This document shows positions 50,872 to 58,845 of a stretch of 64,000 bases of DNA, piece after piece. Positions within the stretch are counted from its first letter, which is position 1, and every line of letters starts with the position of its first letter. Origin of the DNA: Altererythrobacter sp. C41. Its GTDB lineage: Bacteria > Pseudomonadota > Alphaproteobacteria > Sphingomonadales > Sphingomonadaceae. The DNA is taken from assembly GCF_016803135.1 (NCBI RefSeq), contig NZ_JAEVFE010000005.1, positions 124,001 to 188,000 of the forward strand, in the 5' to 3' direction. Under the pieces are notes generated by a model. The model searched no databases and was not told the origin of the DNA. It was given only the letters and a program-made list of their open reading frames with translations. Made by a program: the position numbers and the translations under genes.

Positions 50872-52850
50872 CAATAGACCATCGAGAAGCCGTAGAGATT
50901 GAAGGCGAAGGTCACCCAGACCAGCACCAGCGCCGCCAGAACCAGCAGGGCGCCGCCGACCTTCATCGTCCACCGCCGCCCGTCGCGGAAGCAGAGCCAC
51001 AGGTGCCATGCCGAAGCAGCGAGCAGACCGATCGTCGCCACCGGCGTCAGCACGCGCAGCAGGATGATGAGCCAGTCGAGCGGGCCGCCGAGGCTGCCGA
51101 TGTCGCCCATGAAGGTCACCACCAGCATGACCCAGCCGAAGACCGCGAGCAGCACCAGCCAGGCGAAGATCCGCGACAGGCGCCACGCCTTGCGGGCATG
51201 GTCCTCCAGCGCAAACGTCGCCTGGAAGTGCCGGCGAACCAGCGCACGCACCGGCCAGGCGAGCGCGGCGAGAAGCACCAGCGTCAGGGCCAGAAGCAGT
51301 GCGGGCACCAGCCATGCGCCGTTCGTGCCTGCCGCGGCCGGTTCGAGCACCATGAACGGCGAGACCGCATCGGTGCTTACGCGAACGACGCGGCCGTCCT
51401 TCACTTCGGCAGCCAGCCGCTCACCGGTGGCAGTGTCTATCCAGACGAACGGCTCGACCTCCACCCAGTCGCGCGCAGCGGCGCTGAGGCCATCGAGCGC
51501 CGGCATGGCGATCTTGCCATCCTCGCCCACCACGATCTGCATCTGGCTGAGCAGGCCGAGCACACTCATGAAGTTCGTGAACGAACCGCGGCTCGACACG
51601 TAGTGGCCCGCCAACATCGCGGCATGCTCACGCGCAGTCTCCGGGTCGACCCGTGCGGTCGGGTCCGCGCCGGGCAGATAGCGGTCGGCGAATTCGTGGA
51701 ACAGTGCGCTGCGCAGCGCCTGCGCCGCCCCTTCCTTGCCCGCGCTGTTGACCGAGACGAACAGCCCGATGTCGTCCTCCGGGAACAGCCAGAGGTACGA
51801 GTGGAACCACTCCGTATCGCCGCCATGGCCGATCGCCCGGCGGCCGTTGACCCATTGCTCGTAGAAGCCGAGCGCCATCGTGTTGAGCGGCCCCACGCCC
51901 GGCGCACGATAATCGTGCATCGTCCGGGCAGTCTCCGGCTGCAGCAGGGCCCCTCCCTCGTTGAGGTGCGCCATCATGAACTTGCCCATCGCCGCGCCCG
52001 ATGCGGACAGGCTGCCTGCCGGTGCGGGAATGACGATCTCGAACGGCTTCGCCTTCTGGGCCACCGTCGGATAGCCGCTCGACATGAACGGCTGCAGCGC
52101 TGCCGGAAGCGGCTGACGGAAGGTCGCGTAACGCATTTCCAGCGGCGCGAAGATGTGCCGCTCGACATAGTCGTCAAACGGCTCTCCGCTCACCCGCTCG
52201 ACGATATATCCGGCGAGCGCGGTGGCGTAGTTGGAATAGGCGGGCGTCGTGCCGGGCGCGAAGACCCGCTCGGGCAGCGCCTCGCGCGCATAGGCCTGGA
52301 GCGGCATGACCGCATCCGGGTCGCTGCTGATCAGGTGGCGGATCGATTCCTCGAAACCGGCCGTGTGGGTCAGGATGTGGCGCAGCGTGATCGGCTCGCC
52401 CTCGTACGGCGGAATCTCGAAGTCGAGATAGGCGTTCACGTCCCCGTCGAGATCGAGCTTGCCCGCCTCGACCTGCTGCATCACCGCCGTCCAGGTGAAC
52501 AGCTTCGACACCGAACCGGGCCGGAACAGCGTGGTCGCCGGATCGACCGGTTTGCGCGTGGCGACGTCGGCGAAGCCGTAGCCCTTTTGCAGTACCGGCC
52601 CATCGCCGCGCACGACCACGACCACGGCGCCGGCAATCTGCCCGCGATCAAGCGCGAACGGCATGAAGCCGTCGAGCCAGGCCTCGACGTCGGCCGCATC
52701 GAGTTCGGCACGCTCGGTCTGTGCGGCCGACGCCGGCGGCACGGAGCTCTCCGGCTGTTCCGCCGGTTGCTGCGGCACCGGCCCCTGCGCTACCAGGGGC
52801 AACGCCAGCAGCGCGGCCAGACCGATCATCAGCTTGCGAACAAAACGCAT
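50871..52850 (-). CDS. Beta-lactamase-fold serine hydrolase with C-terminal membrane domain
   Basis: A 659-residue exported protein. After a signal peptide (ending LPLVAQ) and a Pro/Glu-rich linker comes a class C beta-lactamase fold: RPGSVSKLFTW (Ser-x-x-Lys, about residue 113), PAYSNYATALAG (Tyr-x-Asn, about 205) and AIGHGGDTEW (about 340). From about residue 510 there are four or so membrane helices, so the hydrolase faces the periplasm from the inner membrane. It leads the DgcA-like gene in one operon. A peptidase or esterase role is more likely than antibiotic resistance. Confidence 0.85.
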   Translation of the reverse strand: MRFVRKLMIGLAALLALPLVAQGPVPQQPAEQPESSVPPASAAQTERAELDAADVEAWLDGFMPFALDRGQIAGAVVVVVRGDGPVLQKGYGFADVATRKPVDPATTLFRPGSVSKLFTWTAVMQQVEAGKLDLDGDVNAYLDFEIPPYEGEPITLRHILTHTAGFEESIRHLISSDPDAVMPLQAYAREALPERVFAPGTTPAYSNYATALAGYIVERVSGEPFDDYVERHIFAPLEMRYATFRQPLPAALQPFMSSGYPTVAQKAKPFEIVIPAPAGSLSASGAAMGKFMMAHLNEGGALLQPETARTMHDYRAPGVGPLNTMALGFYEQWVNGRRAIGHGGDTEWFHSYLWLFPEDDIGLFVSVNSAGKEGAAQALRSALFHEFADRYLPGADPTARVDPETAREHAAMLAGHYVSSRGSFTNFMSVLGLLSQMQIVVGEDGKIAMPALDGLSAAARDWVEVEPFVWIDTATGERLAAEVKDGRVVRVSTDAVSPFMVLEPAAAGTNGAWLVPALLLALTLVLLAALAWPVRALVRRHFQATFALEDHARKAWRLSRIFAWLVLLAVFGWVMLVVTFMGDIGSLGGPLDWLIILLRVLTPVATIGLLAASAWHLWLCFRDGRRWTMKVGGALLVLAALVLVWVTFAFNLYGFSMVY

Positions 52851-52947
52851 CGCTCTTTCCCCTCCCCTACGGCTCCGCTCGTGACACCTTGCAGCATCTT
52901 CGGCGAGCCCTTACCAAGGAACAACAGTTGTTGGCCCGATGGGGACA

Positions 52948-52975
52948 TAATGATCCTGATTGGAAAATTGTCAAA
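52948..52975 (-). promoter_or_regulatory. Promoter sharing the 21-base element, before the serine hydrolase
   Basis: On the minus strand TTGACA (52975-52970), a 16-base spacer and CATTAT (52953-52948) form a promoter 98 bases before the hydrolase start. The stretch 52955-52975 is identical to the one at 49820-49840. It lies 19 bases before the divergent regulator start. Confidence 0.65.
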
Positions 52976-52993
52976 CCCGAGTTGGAAGATTTG

Positions 52994-53617
52994 ATGGCGG
53001 ACGCTGCCGATCCGCCGACGCTGGGAACGGTGTTGCGCGGCATCCGCTCGCGAAACGGCTGGACGCTCAAGGAGATGAGCGCCCGGTCCGGCATCCCCGT
53101 GTCGACGCTCTCGAAAGTCGAGCATGACCGCCTGACGCTGAGCTATGACAAGCTCCAGCAGCTCAGCCAGCGGCTCAACATCCGCATGTCCGACCTGTTC
53201 GCGGAAGGCGCGGAGGAGAGCGCGCCGCGCGTGACCGGCCGGCGCAGCATCGGTACGCTGGACCAGGCGGTGCGCGTCACCACCGACAACTACGATTACC
53301 ACTACCTCTGCACCGATCTGCGCCAGAAGCGCATGATCCCGATCATCACCCGCATCCGCGCGCACAGCGCCAGCGAATTCGGCGACCTCGTCCGCCACCA
53401 GGGCGAGGAATTCATCTACGTCCTCGAAGGCCAGATCGAGGTGCATTCGGAATTCTACGACCCCGTCCTGCTCAAGGCCGGGGAAAGCATCTATCTCGAT
53501 TCGTCGATGGGCCATGCCTACGTGGTCGCGAAAGGCTGCGAGGAAGCGCTCGTTCTCGGCGTCTGCTCAAGCGCCGACGAAGGCTTGATGGATTCGCTGA
53601 TGAACCTCCACGGCTGA
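52994..53617 (+). CDS. XRE-family transcriptional regulator with cupin domain
   Basis: A 207-residue regulator: an XRE helix-turn-helix (TLKEMSARSGIPVSTLSKVE, about residues 22-41) followed by a C-terminal cupin (RHQGEEFIYVLEGQIEVHSE, about 133-152, and SMGHAYVVAKG). XRE-cupin proteins commonly control catabolism of amino acids and amines in response to a ligand held in the cupin. ATG 52994 is preceded by GGAAG at five bases; the frame is open further upstream but has no ATG there. It is divergent from the hydrolase-dgcA operon, whose promoter element recurs at the dipeptidase operon, so it is the obvious regulator of both. Confidence 0.88.
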   Translation: MADAADPPTLGTVLRGIRSRNGWTLKEMSARSGIPVSTLSKVEHDRLTLSYDKLQQLSQRLNIRMSDLFAEGAEESAPRVTGRRSIGTLDQAVRVTTDNYDYHYLCTDLRQKRMIPIITRIRAHSASEFGDLVRHQGEEFIYVLEGQIEVHSEFYDPVLLKAGESIYLDSSMGHAYVVAKGCEEALVLGVCSSADEGLMDSLMNLHG

Positions 53618-53637
53618 TCCGGCCGCGGTATCAGGGA

Positions 53638-53712
53638 GGTGGTGAGCCCGCCGGGCTCGAACCATCCTTACGGATACATGCCGTAGCTCTGGGATTTTCT
53701 CGCCCGGCCCAC
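53638..53712 (-). pseudogene. tRNA-like sequence, possibly a degenerate tRNA
   Basis: On the minus strand 75 bases show a GTGGGCC/GGCTCAC outer stem with one wobble pair, an anticodon-like stem TACGG/CCGTA with seven-base loop CATGTAT, and a T-loop GGTTCGA. Base 33 of the loop is A instead of T and the T-stem is poorly paired. The GAGCCC/GGGCTC hairpin alone could instead be a terminator. Confidence 0.25.
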
Positions 53713-53778
53713 AAAATTCCAGATCATAGCCGCCATTTCCACGGCCGTTTTCGGCTATCGCCTCAGACCAACCTGTTA

Positions 53779-53806
53779 TTGACATAAGAATATGTCATAA
53801 TATGGT
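53779..53806 (+). promoter_or_regulatory. Candidate promoter and operator before the 241-residue gene
   Basis: TTGACA (53779-53784), a 16-base spacer and TATGGT (53801-53806) face the next gene. A perfect palindrome TGACATA-AGAA-TATGTCA (53780-53797) overlaps the -35 and spacer, the usual place for a repressor. Confidence 0.5.
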
Positions 53807-54014
53807 GGATATGCCTTTTCCAAGGGCCGATTTACGAGTAAAATTCTAAGCTTAAAACATATCACAATAGACTCATAACTTATGCCTTGAGGAACAGTGT
53901 GAGAGGCGGAATCCGCTCACGCAAAGCGCGTCGCTTTTCCAAATCGATCGTGTTCCGCCGGCCTGGGTCGTCCGGCAATGAACCAGGGATAGTCATCCAT
54001 CCACGGAGAGAGAA

Positions 54015-54740
54015 ATGAAGCACAGCACAATAAGCGGAAAGATTCTTTACACTTCCCGTAAACCTGGTCGTGAAGGCCAGGAGCGCGGCCGCGAGTATTT
54101 CACCTTTACGAAGCATAGCAATGGCTCGCGGACCCTGCGCGCGCTGTGCGAGATCGAGGAACCCGATCCGACGGTTCTGCGCGACATCACCTACAGCCTG
54201 GACGCTAACGACATGCCGACGGATTGCTTCGTCCGGCTGATGATCGGTGACGAATTCATGGGGGCGGGATTGTTCCGCATTCTCGAAAACGAGATCGAAT
54301 GCGAGAGCTTCGGACCATCGATCGGAAGAATCTCACAGCGCCTGCCTATCGTTGGCAAGTATGACGGTTTTGGCACGCATCCTATTTCGGGCGACGCCTA
54401 TATCACGAAGAAAATGGACCGTTCCAAAGGACCACACCAGCGCGCCCTGCGCACCTTCCTGCCCTCCCCGGACCATCGCGGCGCGACACCCCCACTGCTC
54501 GACGAAGTCAACATGGAACTGGCCTATGTCGGCGAAGAGACGGTGACGGTCGCGGCCGGCACGTTCGACGCCTATCATTACCGCTTTTCCGATGAACATG
54601 GCGGCATGGCGACGACCAGCGGTGCGCATCCCGACTATGACGTGTGGGTCACGGCCGACGACGACGCCATTTTCCTGAAGGGCGGCGTCGGAGGCTATAT
54701 GCAGACTTGGTACGAGCTTACCGAACTGACCCGGCGCTGA
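54015..54740 (+). CDS. Uncharacterised 241-residue protein, DUF3108-like C-terminal part
   Basis: A soluble-looking protein without a clear signal peptide. The second half (EETVTVAAGTFDAYHYRFSD, about residues 178-197, and DYDVWVTADDDAIFLKG) has the VPAGTF-like and DVWV patterns of DUF3108-type beta-barrel proteins, but I cannot name a family with confidence. GGAGAGAG precedes ATG 54015. It is the only plus-strand gene between the regulator and the CoA-transferase, is convergent with the alcohol dehydrogenase, and follows an AT-rich palindromic promoter, so it may respond to its own regulator. Confidence 0.55.
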   Translation: MKHSTISGKILYTSRKPGREGQERGREYFTFTKHSNGSRTLRALCEIEEPDPTVLRDITYSLDANDMPTDCFVRLMIGDEFMGAGLFRILENEIECESFGPSIGRISQRLPIVGKYDGFGTHPISGDAYITKKMDRSKGPHQRALRTFLPSPDHRGATPPLLDEVNMELAYVGEETVTVAAGTFDAYHYRFSDEHGGMATTSGAHPDYDVWVTADDDAIFLKGGVGGYMQTWYELTELTRR

Positions 54741-54803
54741 GCACTGCCGCGTCGCCGGCCCAAGTAGCGCCGGCGACGCGGAATACCGCAGCCCTGCCGG
54801 CTA

Positions 54804-55946
54804 TCAGCTCTCCTGCAGATCCGGGACCATGACCTGACGGATCGCTTTGCCGTCGGCGAGCTTGTCGAGCAGACCGTTGATCTCCGTGAGCGGACTGATC
54901 GAGGTCAGAAGTTTTTCGACCGGCAGCCGTCCGTTTTTCCACATCGTGATGTAACGGGGTATGTCTCGCGCCGGAACGGCCGATCCCATGTAGGAACCGA
55001 TCAGGGTCTTCCCCTCCGCCACGAGCGAAACGGCTGGAATGTCCAGCCGCTCGGCAGGGTTCGGCAGACCGACGGTTACGATGCGGCTACCGCGCCGCCC
55101 GGCTTCGTAGGCAGCCTTGAGCACTGCGGCCTTCCCAACCGTTTCGATCACCACATCCGCTCCCCCCTGGGGGAAAAGCGCAGGCAGGCGCTCGGCCGCT
55201 TCCTCCGGACCAAAGGCGATGGCGCCAAGTTCTTCGGCAAGTGCGCGCTTCTCCGCCGAAGGATCTATGGCGCACAGGATGGCCGCACCGGCCGCACGAG
55301 CTGCAAGCAATGCGGACAGACCCACTCCGCCCAGGCCGTAGATCAGGATGCTTTCGCCGGCGCGCAACTGGGCGGAGTTGATCACCGCTCCAGCGCCCGT
55401 GAGCACTGCACAGCCGAACAGTGCCGCGATGTGTGGCGGAATATCGGGAGCGACCTTCACGGCCGAACGGCGATCGACGACGGCATGCGTCGCGAACGCG
55501 GAAACGCCGAGGTGATGGTGCACGTCCCCGCCGCAGCCATCATGCAGGCGGCGCCCGCCATTCAGCAAGCGCCCTTCTCCGTTGGCGGCGGCACCCTCGG
55601 AGCACATGTAGGGCTCGCCGCCGTGGCACGCCGCGCATTCGCCGCATGAGGGAAGGAAGGCGAGGATGACCCGGTCGCCAATCGCGAACTGTCGTTCGTC
55701 GGGCGAGCCGAGACCCTCGACTATCCCCGTCGCTTCATGCCCCAGCGCCATCGGCATCGGACGCGGACGATCGCCGTTGATGACCGACAAGTCCGAATGG
55801 CACAGGCCAGCGGCGTCGATGCGGACCAGCAGTTCACCCGGCCCCGGCGGATCGAGAGTCAGCCCGGTCAGCTTGAGCGGCGCCTCGTCCGAATAGGGGC
55901 GAGGATTGTCTCCCGAGCGCTCAAGTACGGCGGCGGTGATCTGCAT
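54804..55946 (-). CDS. Zinc-dependent alcohol dehydrogenase
   Basis: A 380-residue medium-chain dehydrogenase oxidising an alcohol (or hydroxyl side chain) with NAD. Catalytic zinc residues are in AAGLCHSDLSV and LGHEATGIVEG, the structural zinc is held by CGECAACHGGEPYMC (about residues 94-108), and the Rossmann motif is IYGLGGVGLSA. An extra His run HDGCGGDVHHHLG occurs near 140. ATG 55946 is preferred to 55955 because AAGAGG lies nine bases before it. It follows the lyase gene by 67 bases on the same strand and probably serves the same pathway. Confidence 0.88.
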   Translation of the reverse strand: MQITAAVLERSGDNPRPYSDEAPLKLTGLTLDPPGPGELLVRIDAAGLCHSDLSVINGDRPRPMPMALGHEATGIVEGLGSPDERQFAIGDRVILAFLPSCGECAACHGGEPYMCSEGAAANGEGRLLNGGRRLHDGCGGDVHHHLGVSAFATHAVVDRRSAVKVAPDIPPHIAALFGCAVLTGAGAVINSAQLRAGESILIYGLGGVGLSALLAARAAGAAILCAIDPSAEKRALAEELGAIAFGPEEAAERLPALFPQGGADVVIETVGKAAVLKAAYEAGRRGSRIVTVGLPNPAERLDIPAVSLVAEGKTLIGSYMGSAVPARDIPRYITMWKNGRLPVEKLLTSISPLTEINGLLDKLADGKAIRQVMVPDLQES

Positions 55947-56013
55947 CCCATTCATCCTCTTGCAAACGTCATTGAAGGTGGGTCGGAGCCGACCGCGAAA
56001 CGAGGCGCGCGGA

Positions 56014-56868
56014 CTATTTCGACCACTTCCGTTCGAAATCCCAGACTTCCCGAAAGCCGATCATTTCGCAGAACGTCCGGAAATCGAACATCGGCATGTC
56101 GGCGGGTTCGCCGTCTCCCTCGTCCCGCAGTTTGACGAAGGCGGTCTCCATGGCGGAGGCTGCGATCAGGCTCGACAGGGCCGGATAGATCGCAAAGGCA
56201 TAGCCGATGTCCGTCAGCACGTCGGCCTTGAGGATCGGGGTAGATCCGCCGTTGGCCATATTGGCCATCACCGGCAGGTCGAAAGCGGCGCAGACCTTGC
56301 GCATCTCTTCTTCGCTTTCCATCGCTTCCGGGAAAAGGATGTCCGCGCCGGCCTCGGCATAGGCCTCCAGCCGGCGCAGCACGGCGTCCATGCCTTCCGA
56401 CTGGCGCGCGTCACTGCGGGCGATGATCAGCATGTCCTCACGCGTGTCCGCAGCGACCTTGATCTTCTCCGCCATCTCCTCGACCGGGATCACCCGGCGA
56501 TTGGGCGTGTGGCCACACTTCTTGGGAAACTCCTGATCCTCTATCTGGATCGCGGAGACGCCCGCCGCTTCGTATCCCTTGACCGTGTGATGGACGTTCA
56601 GCAGCCCGCCGAAACCCGTATCGGCGTCCGCGATCAGTGCTGCCTTGCTCGTGCGCTTCAGCGTGGCCATGCGATCCAGCATCTGCGTATAGGTCACGAG
56701 CCCGGCGTCGGGCAGGCCCCACGCCGACGCCGTCAGCCAGTATCCCGTGCCATAGACGATGTCGAAACCGACTTTGTCCGCGATGACGGCCGCGATCATG
56801 TCGTGAACGCCGGGCACCACGAAGAAGTCTCCGGCCGCGAGCTTGTCGCGCAGGCGGGTGTCGGTCAT
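56014..56868 (-). CDS. PEP mutase/isocitrate lyase family carbon-carbon lyase
   Basis: A 284-residue TIM-barrel protein of the PEP mutase/ICL family. Metal-binding IADADTGFGG (about residue 80), the catalytic loop FPKKCGHTPNR (about 118) and IIARSDAR (about 150) are present; KKCGH marks the lyases (2-methylisocitrate, 2,3-dimethylmalate) rather than phosphonate enzymes. It lies 13 bases after a LeuD-like gene. With the LeuC/LeuD-like pair it matches the hydratase-plus-lyase step known from dimethylmalate cleavage to propionate and pyruvate, which would be its role by inference. Confidence 0.8.
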   Translation of the reverse strand: MTDTRLRDKLAAGDFFVVPGVHDMIAAVIADKVGFDIVYGTGYWLTASAWGLPDAGLVTYTQMLDRMATLKRTSKAALIADADTGFGGLLNVHHTVKGYEAAGVSAIQIEDQEFPKKCGHTPNRRVIPVEEMAEKIKVAADTREDMLIIARSDARQSEGMDAVLRRLEAYAEAGADILFPEAMESEEEMRKVCAAFDLPVMANMANGGSTPILKADVLTDIGYAFAIYPALSSLIAASAMETAFVKLRDEGDGEPADMPMFDFRTFCEMIGFREVWDFERKWSK

Positions 56869-56881
56869 GAAAACTGCTTCC

Positions 56882-57466
56882 TTATGTCCAGAGCCATGGG
56901 GCGGCGCGTTTCTGTGCCGCCTCGAAACGCGCGATGTCAGCCGCGTGAAGAGCGAGAATGCGGGTCGTGTCGTTCCATCCGTTGAGCAGGGCCTGCCGGC
57001 GGTCGTCGGCAACCTCGAAGGAAATCGAGGCTAGATCGCCCGCAACCACTGTCTTTGCCTTCAGGTCGACCAGGATCGTTCCGTTCGCTTCGGCGATCCG
57101 TCGCAAACTCTCCACCCGATCCCGCTCGAGCCGGATCGGCAGCATGCCGTTCCGGAAGCAGTTCGAATAGAATATCTCCCCGAAGCTTTCGGCGACGATG
57201 ACCCGGATACCCAGGTCTCCGATCGCCCAGGGGGCTTGCTCGCGGCTCGATCCGCAGCCGAAATTGGGGCCCGCGATCAGGATCGGGCGGTCGTTGCCCA
57301 CTCCGATCGGAAAACCGGGTTCATCACGTCGGTCGGCAAAGGCATAGCGGCCGAGACCCTTCTTCTCGGTAATGAGGAGAAAGCGCGCCGGATAGATCAC
57401 GTCCGTATCCACGTCCGCATCGGGCAGCGAGATCGCCTGCCCCTCCACCCGTTCCAGCCGGTTCAT
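56882..57466 (-). CDS. LeuD-like small subunit of an aconitase-family hydratase
   Basis: A 194-residue small subunit of the isopropylmalate isomerase type. The swivel domain signature [20 protein letters not shown] (about residue 63-82) and the N-terminal [15 protein letters not shown] are clear. It overlaps the LeuC-like gene by four bases (ATGA) and precedes the lyase by 13. No leuA or leuB is near, so leucine synthesis is unlikely; a substituted maleate hydratase such as DmdB is the better fit. ATG 57466 is fixed by the overlap. Confidence 0.88.
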   Translation of the reverse strand: MNRLERVEGQAISLPDADVDTDVIYPARFLLITEKKGLGRYAFADRRDEPGFPIGVGNDRPILIAGPNFGCGSSREQAPWAIGDLGIRVIVAESFGEIFYSNCFRNGMLPIRLERDRVESLRRIAEANGTILVDLKAKTVVAGDLASISFEVADDRRQALLNGWNDTTRILALHAADIARFEAAQKRAAPWLWT

Positions 57467-58839
57467 GCGAGCGCCTCGCGAACATCCACGATCCGGCCGG
57501 CAATGGCGGCGGCTGCGACCATGGCGGGGCTCATCAGATGCGTGCGGGCGCCCGCGCCCTGCCGGCCTTCGAAATTGCGATTGGAGGTGGAAGCGCAGCG
57601 CGCGCCCGCAGGCAGACGATCGCTGTTCATGGCGACACAGAGCGAACAGCCGGGTTCGCGCCATTCGAAGCCCGCGGCCTTGAAGACACGGTCGAGCCCC
57701 TCGGCCTCGGCCTGGCGTTTCACCTGCATCGAGCCCGGCACCACAAGGGCGCGCACCCCATCGGCGACATGAGCTCCCCCAATGACTGACGCGGCCGCCC
57801 GCAAGTCTTCCAGCCGGCCGTTCGTGCAACTGCCGATGAACGCATGGTCGATGGGCAAACCGGCGATCGCGGCTCCCGCGGCAAGCCCCATGTACTGCAT
57901 CGGCCGCTTCAGGGCACCATCTCCCGGGAGCGCGCTGTCGATCGAGACGGCCTGATCGGGGCTGGTGCCGAACGTTACCTGTGGGGCGATCTCACCCGCT
58001 GCGATCACGATCTCGGGGTCGAAAACGGCATCCGCGTCGCTCGCGAGCGTGCGCCAGTGAGCGACTGCCGCTTCCCACGCTTCTCCCGAAGGTGCGCGGG
58101 GGCGCCCCTCGAGGTAGGCGAACGTCTTCTCGTCCGGAGCGACCAGACCGGTCCGCGAGCCCGCCTCGATCGCCATGTTGCACAAGGTCATTCGGCCTTC
58201 CATCGAGAGCGCCTCGACCGCTTCACCGGCGAACTCGACCGCGTGGCCCGTGCCGCCCGAAGAACCGACCGCTGCGATGAAGGCGAGAGCCATGTCCTTC
58301 GCCGATACGCCGGGTTGCAGCGCACCCGTAAAGGTCACGCGCATCGTTCGGGCGCGGGTCTGCCAGAGCGTCTGCGTCGCCATCACGGTGCCGCATTCGG
58401 ATGCCCCTATGCCGAACGCGAGCGCGCCGAACGCGCCATGGGTCGAGGTGTGGCTGTCGCCGCAGACGAGTGTGATCCCAGGCAGGGTAAAGCCCTGTTC
58501 CGGGCCGATGACATGCACGATGCCCTGATCGTTCCCTTGCAGCGGCAGATACGCGATCCCGAACTCGGCGCAGTTGCGCTCAAGCAGTGCGATTTGAGCC
58601 GCGGCCTGCGGATCGTCGATCGCTAGGTTGCGGTCATGCGTCGGAACCGAGTGATCGGCGACGGCGAGCTGGGTTCCGGGCCGGTGCACCTCCAGACCGT
58701 CTTCACGCAACGCCTCGAACGACTGCGGCGTGCTCACCTCGTGCAGGAGATGCCGGTCGATGTAGAGCAGCGCCTTGCCGTCGCCGCTATCGACGACGAC
58801 GTGCGCGTCCCACAACTTGTCATAGAGGCTGCGAGACAT
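57463..58839 (-). CDS. LeuC-like large subunit of an aconitase-family hydratase
   Basis: A 458-residue [4Fe-4S] large subunit of the LeuC type. Cluster cysteines lie in [14 protein letters not shown] (about residue 335) and [13 protein letters not shown] (about 400); [20 protein letters not shown] is the substrate-site signature. Length and motifs are those of isopropylmalate isomerase, but the neighbours are hydrolases and a lyase, not leucine genes. A role as dialkyl- or alkylmaleate hydratase large subunit (DmdA type) is inferred. It starts six bases after the stop of the first deacetylase-fold gene. Confidence 0.9.
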   Translation of the reverse strand: MSRSLYDKLWDAHVVVDSGDGKALLYIDRHLLHEVSTPQSFEALREDGLEVHRPGTQLAVADHSVPTHDRNLAIDDPQAAAQIALLERNCAEFGIAYLPLQGNDQGIVHVIGPEQGFTLPGITLVCGDSHTSTHGAFGALAFGIGASECGTVMATQTLWQTRARTMRVTFTGALQPGVSAKDMALAFIAAVGSSGGTGHAVEFAGEAVEALSMEGRMTLCNMAIEAGSRTGLVAPDEKTFAYLEGRPRAPSGEAWEAAVAHWRTLASDADAVFDPEIVIAAGEIAPQVTFGTSPDQAVSIDSALPGDGALKRPMQYMGLAAGAAIAGLPIDHAFIGSCTNGRLEDLRAAASVIGGAHVADGVRALVVPGSMQVKRQAEAEGLDRVFKAAGFEWREPGCSLCVAMNSDRLPAGARCASTSNRNFEGRQGAGARTHLMSPAMVAAAAIAGRIVDVREALA

Positions 58840-58845
58840 GCTCGA

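Larger units (their letters stand above)
53618..54014. other. 397-base AT-richer intergenic region
   Basis: No gene is visible. It holds a tRNA-like sequence at 53638-53712, a perfect palindrome at 53780-53797 and a promoter-like TTGACA. From about 53780 to 53890 the base composition is clearly more AT-rich than the neighbourhood. Confidence 0.6.

Noticed and set aside
50872-51315. Upstream extension of the DgcA-like enzyme frame
   Set aside because: It lies inside the membrane-anchored hydrolase gene in another frame and has no enolase-like features.
50871-52850. Beta-lactamase antibiotic-resistance gene
   Set aside because: The fold is class C-like, but the long membrane domain and the dipeptide-epimerase partner point to another hydrolase role.
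56882-58839. Leucine biosynthesis leuCD operon
   Set aside because: The motifs fit the family, but leuA and leuB are absent and the neighbours are hydrolases, a PEP-mutase-type lyase and CoA enzymes.
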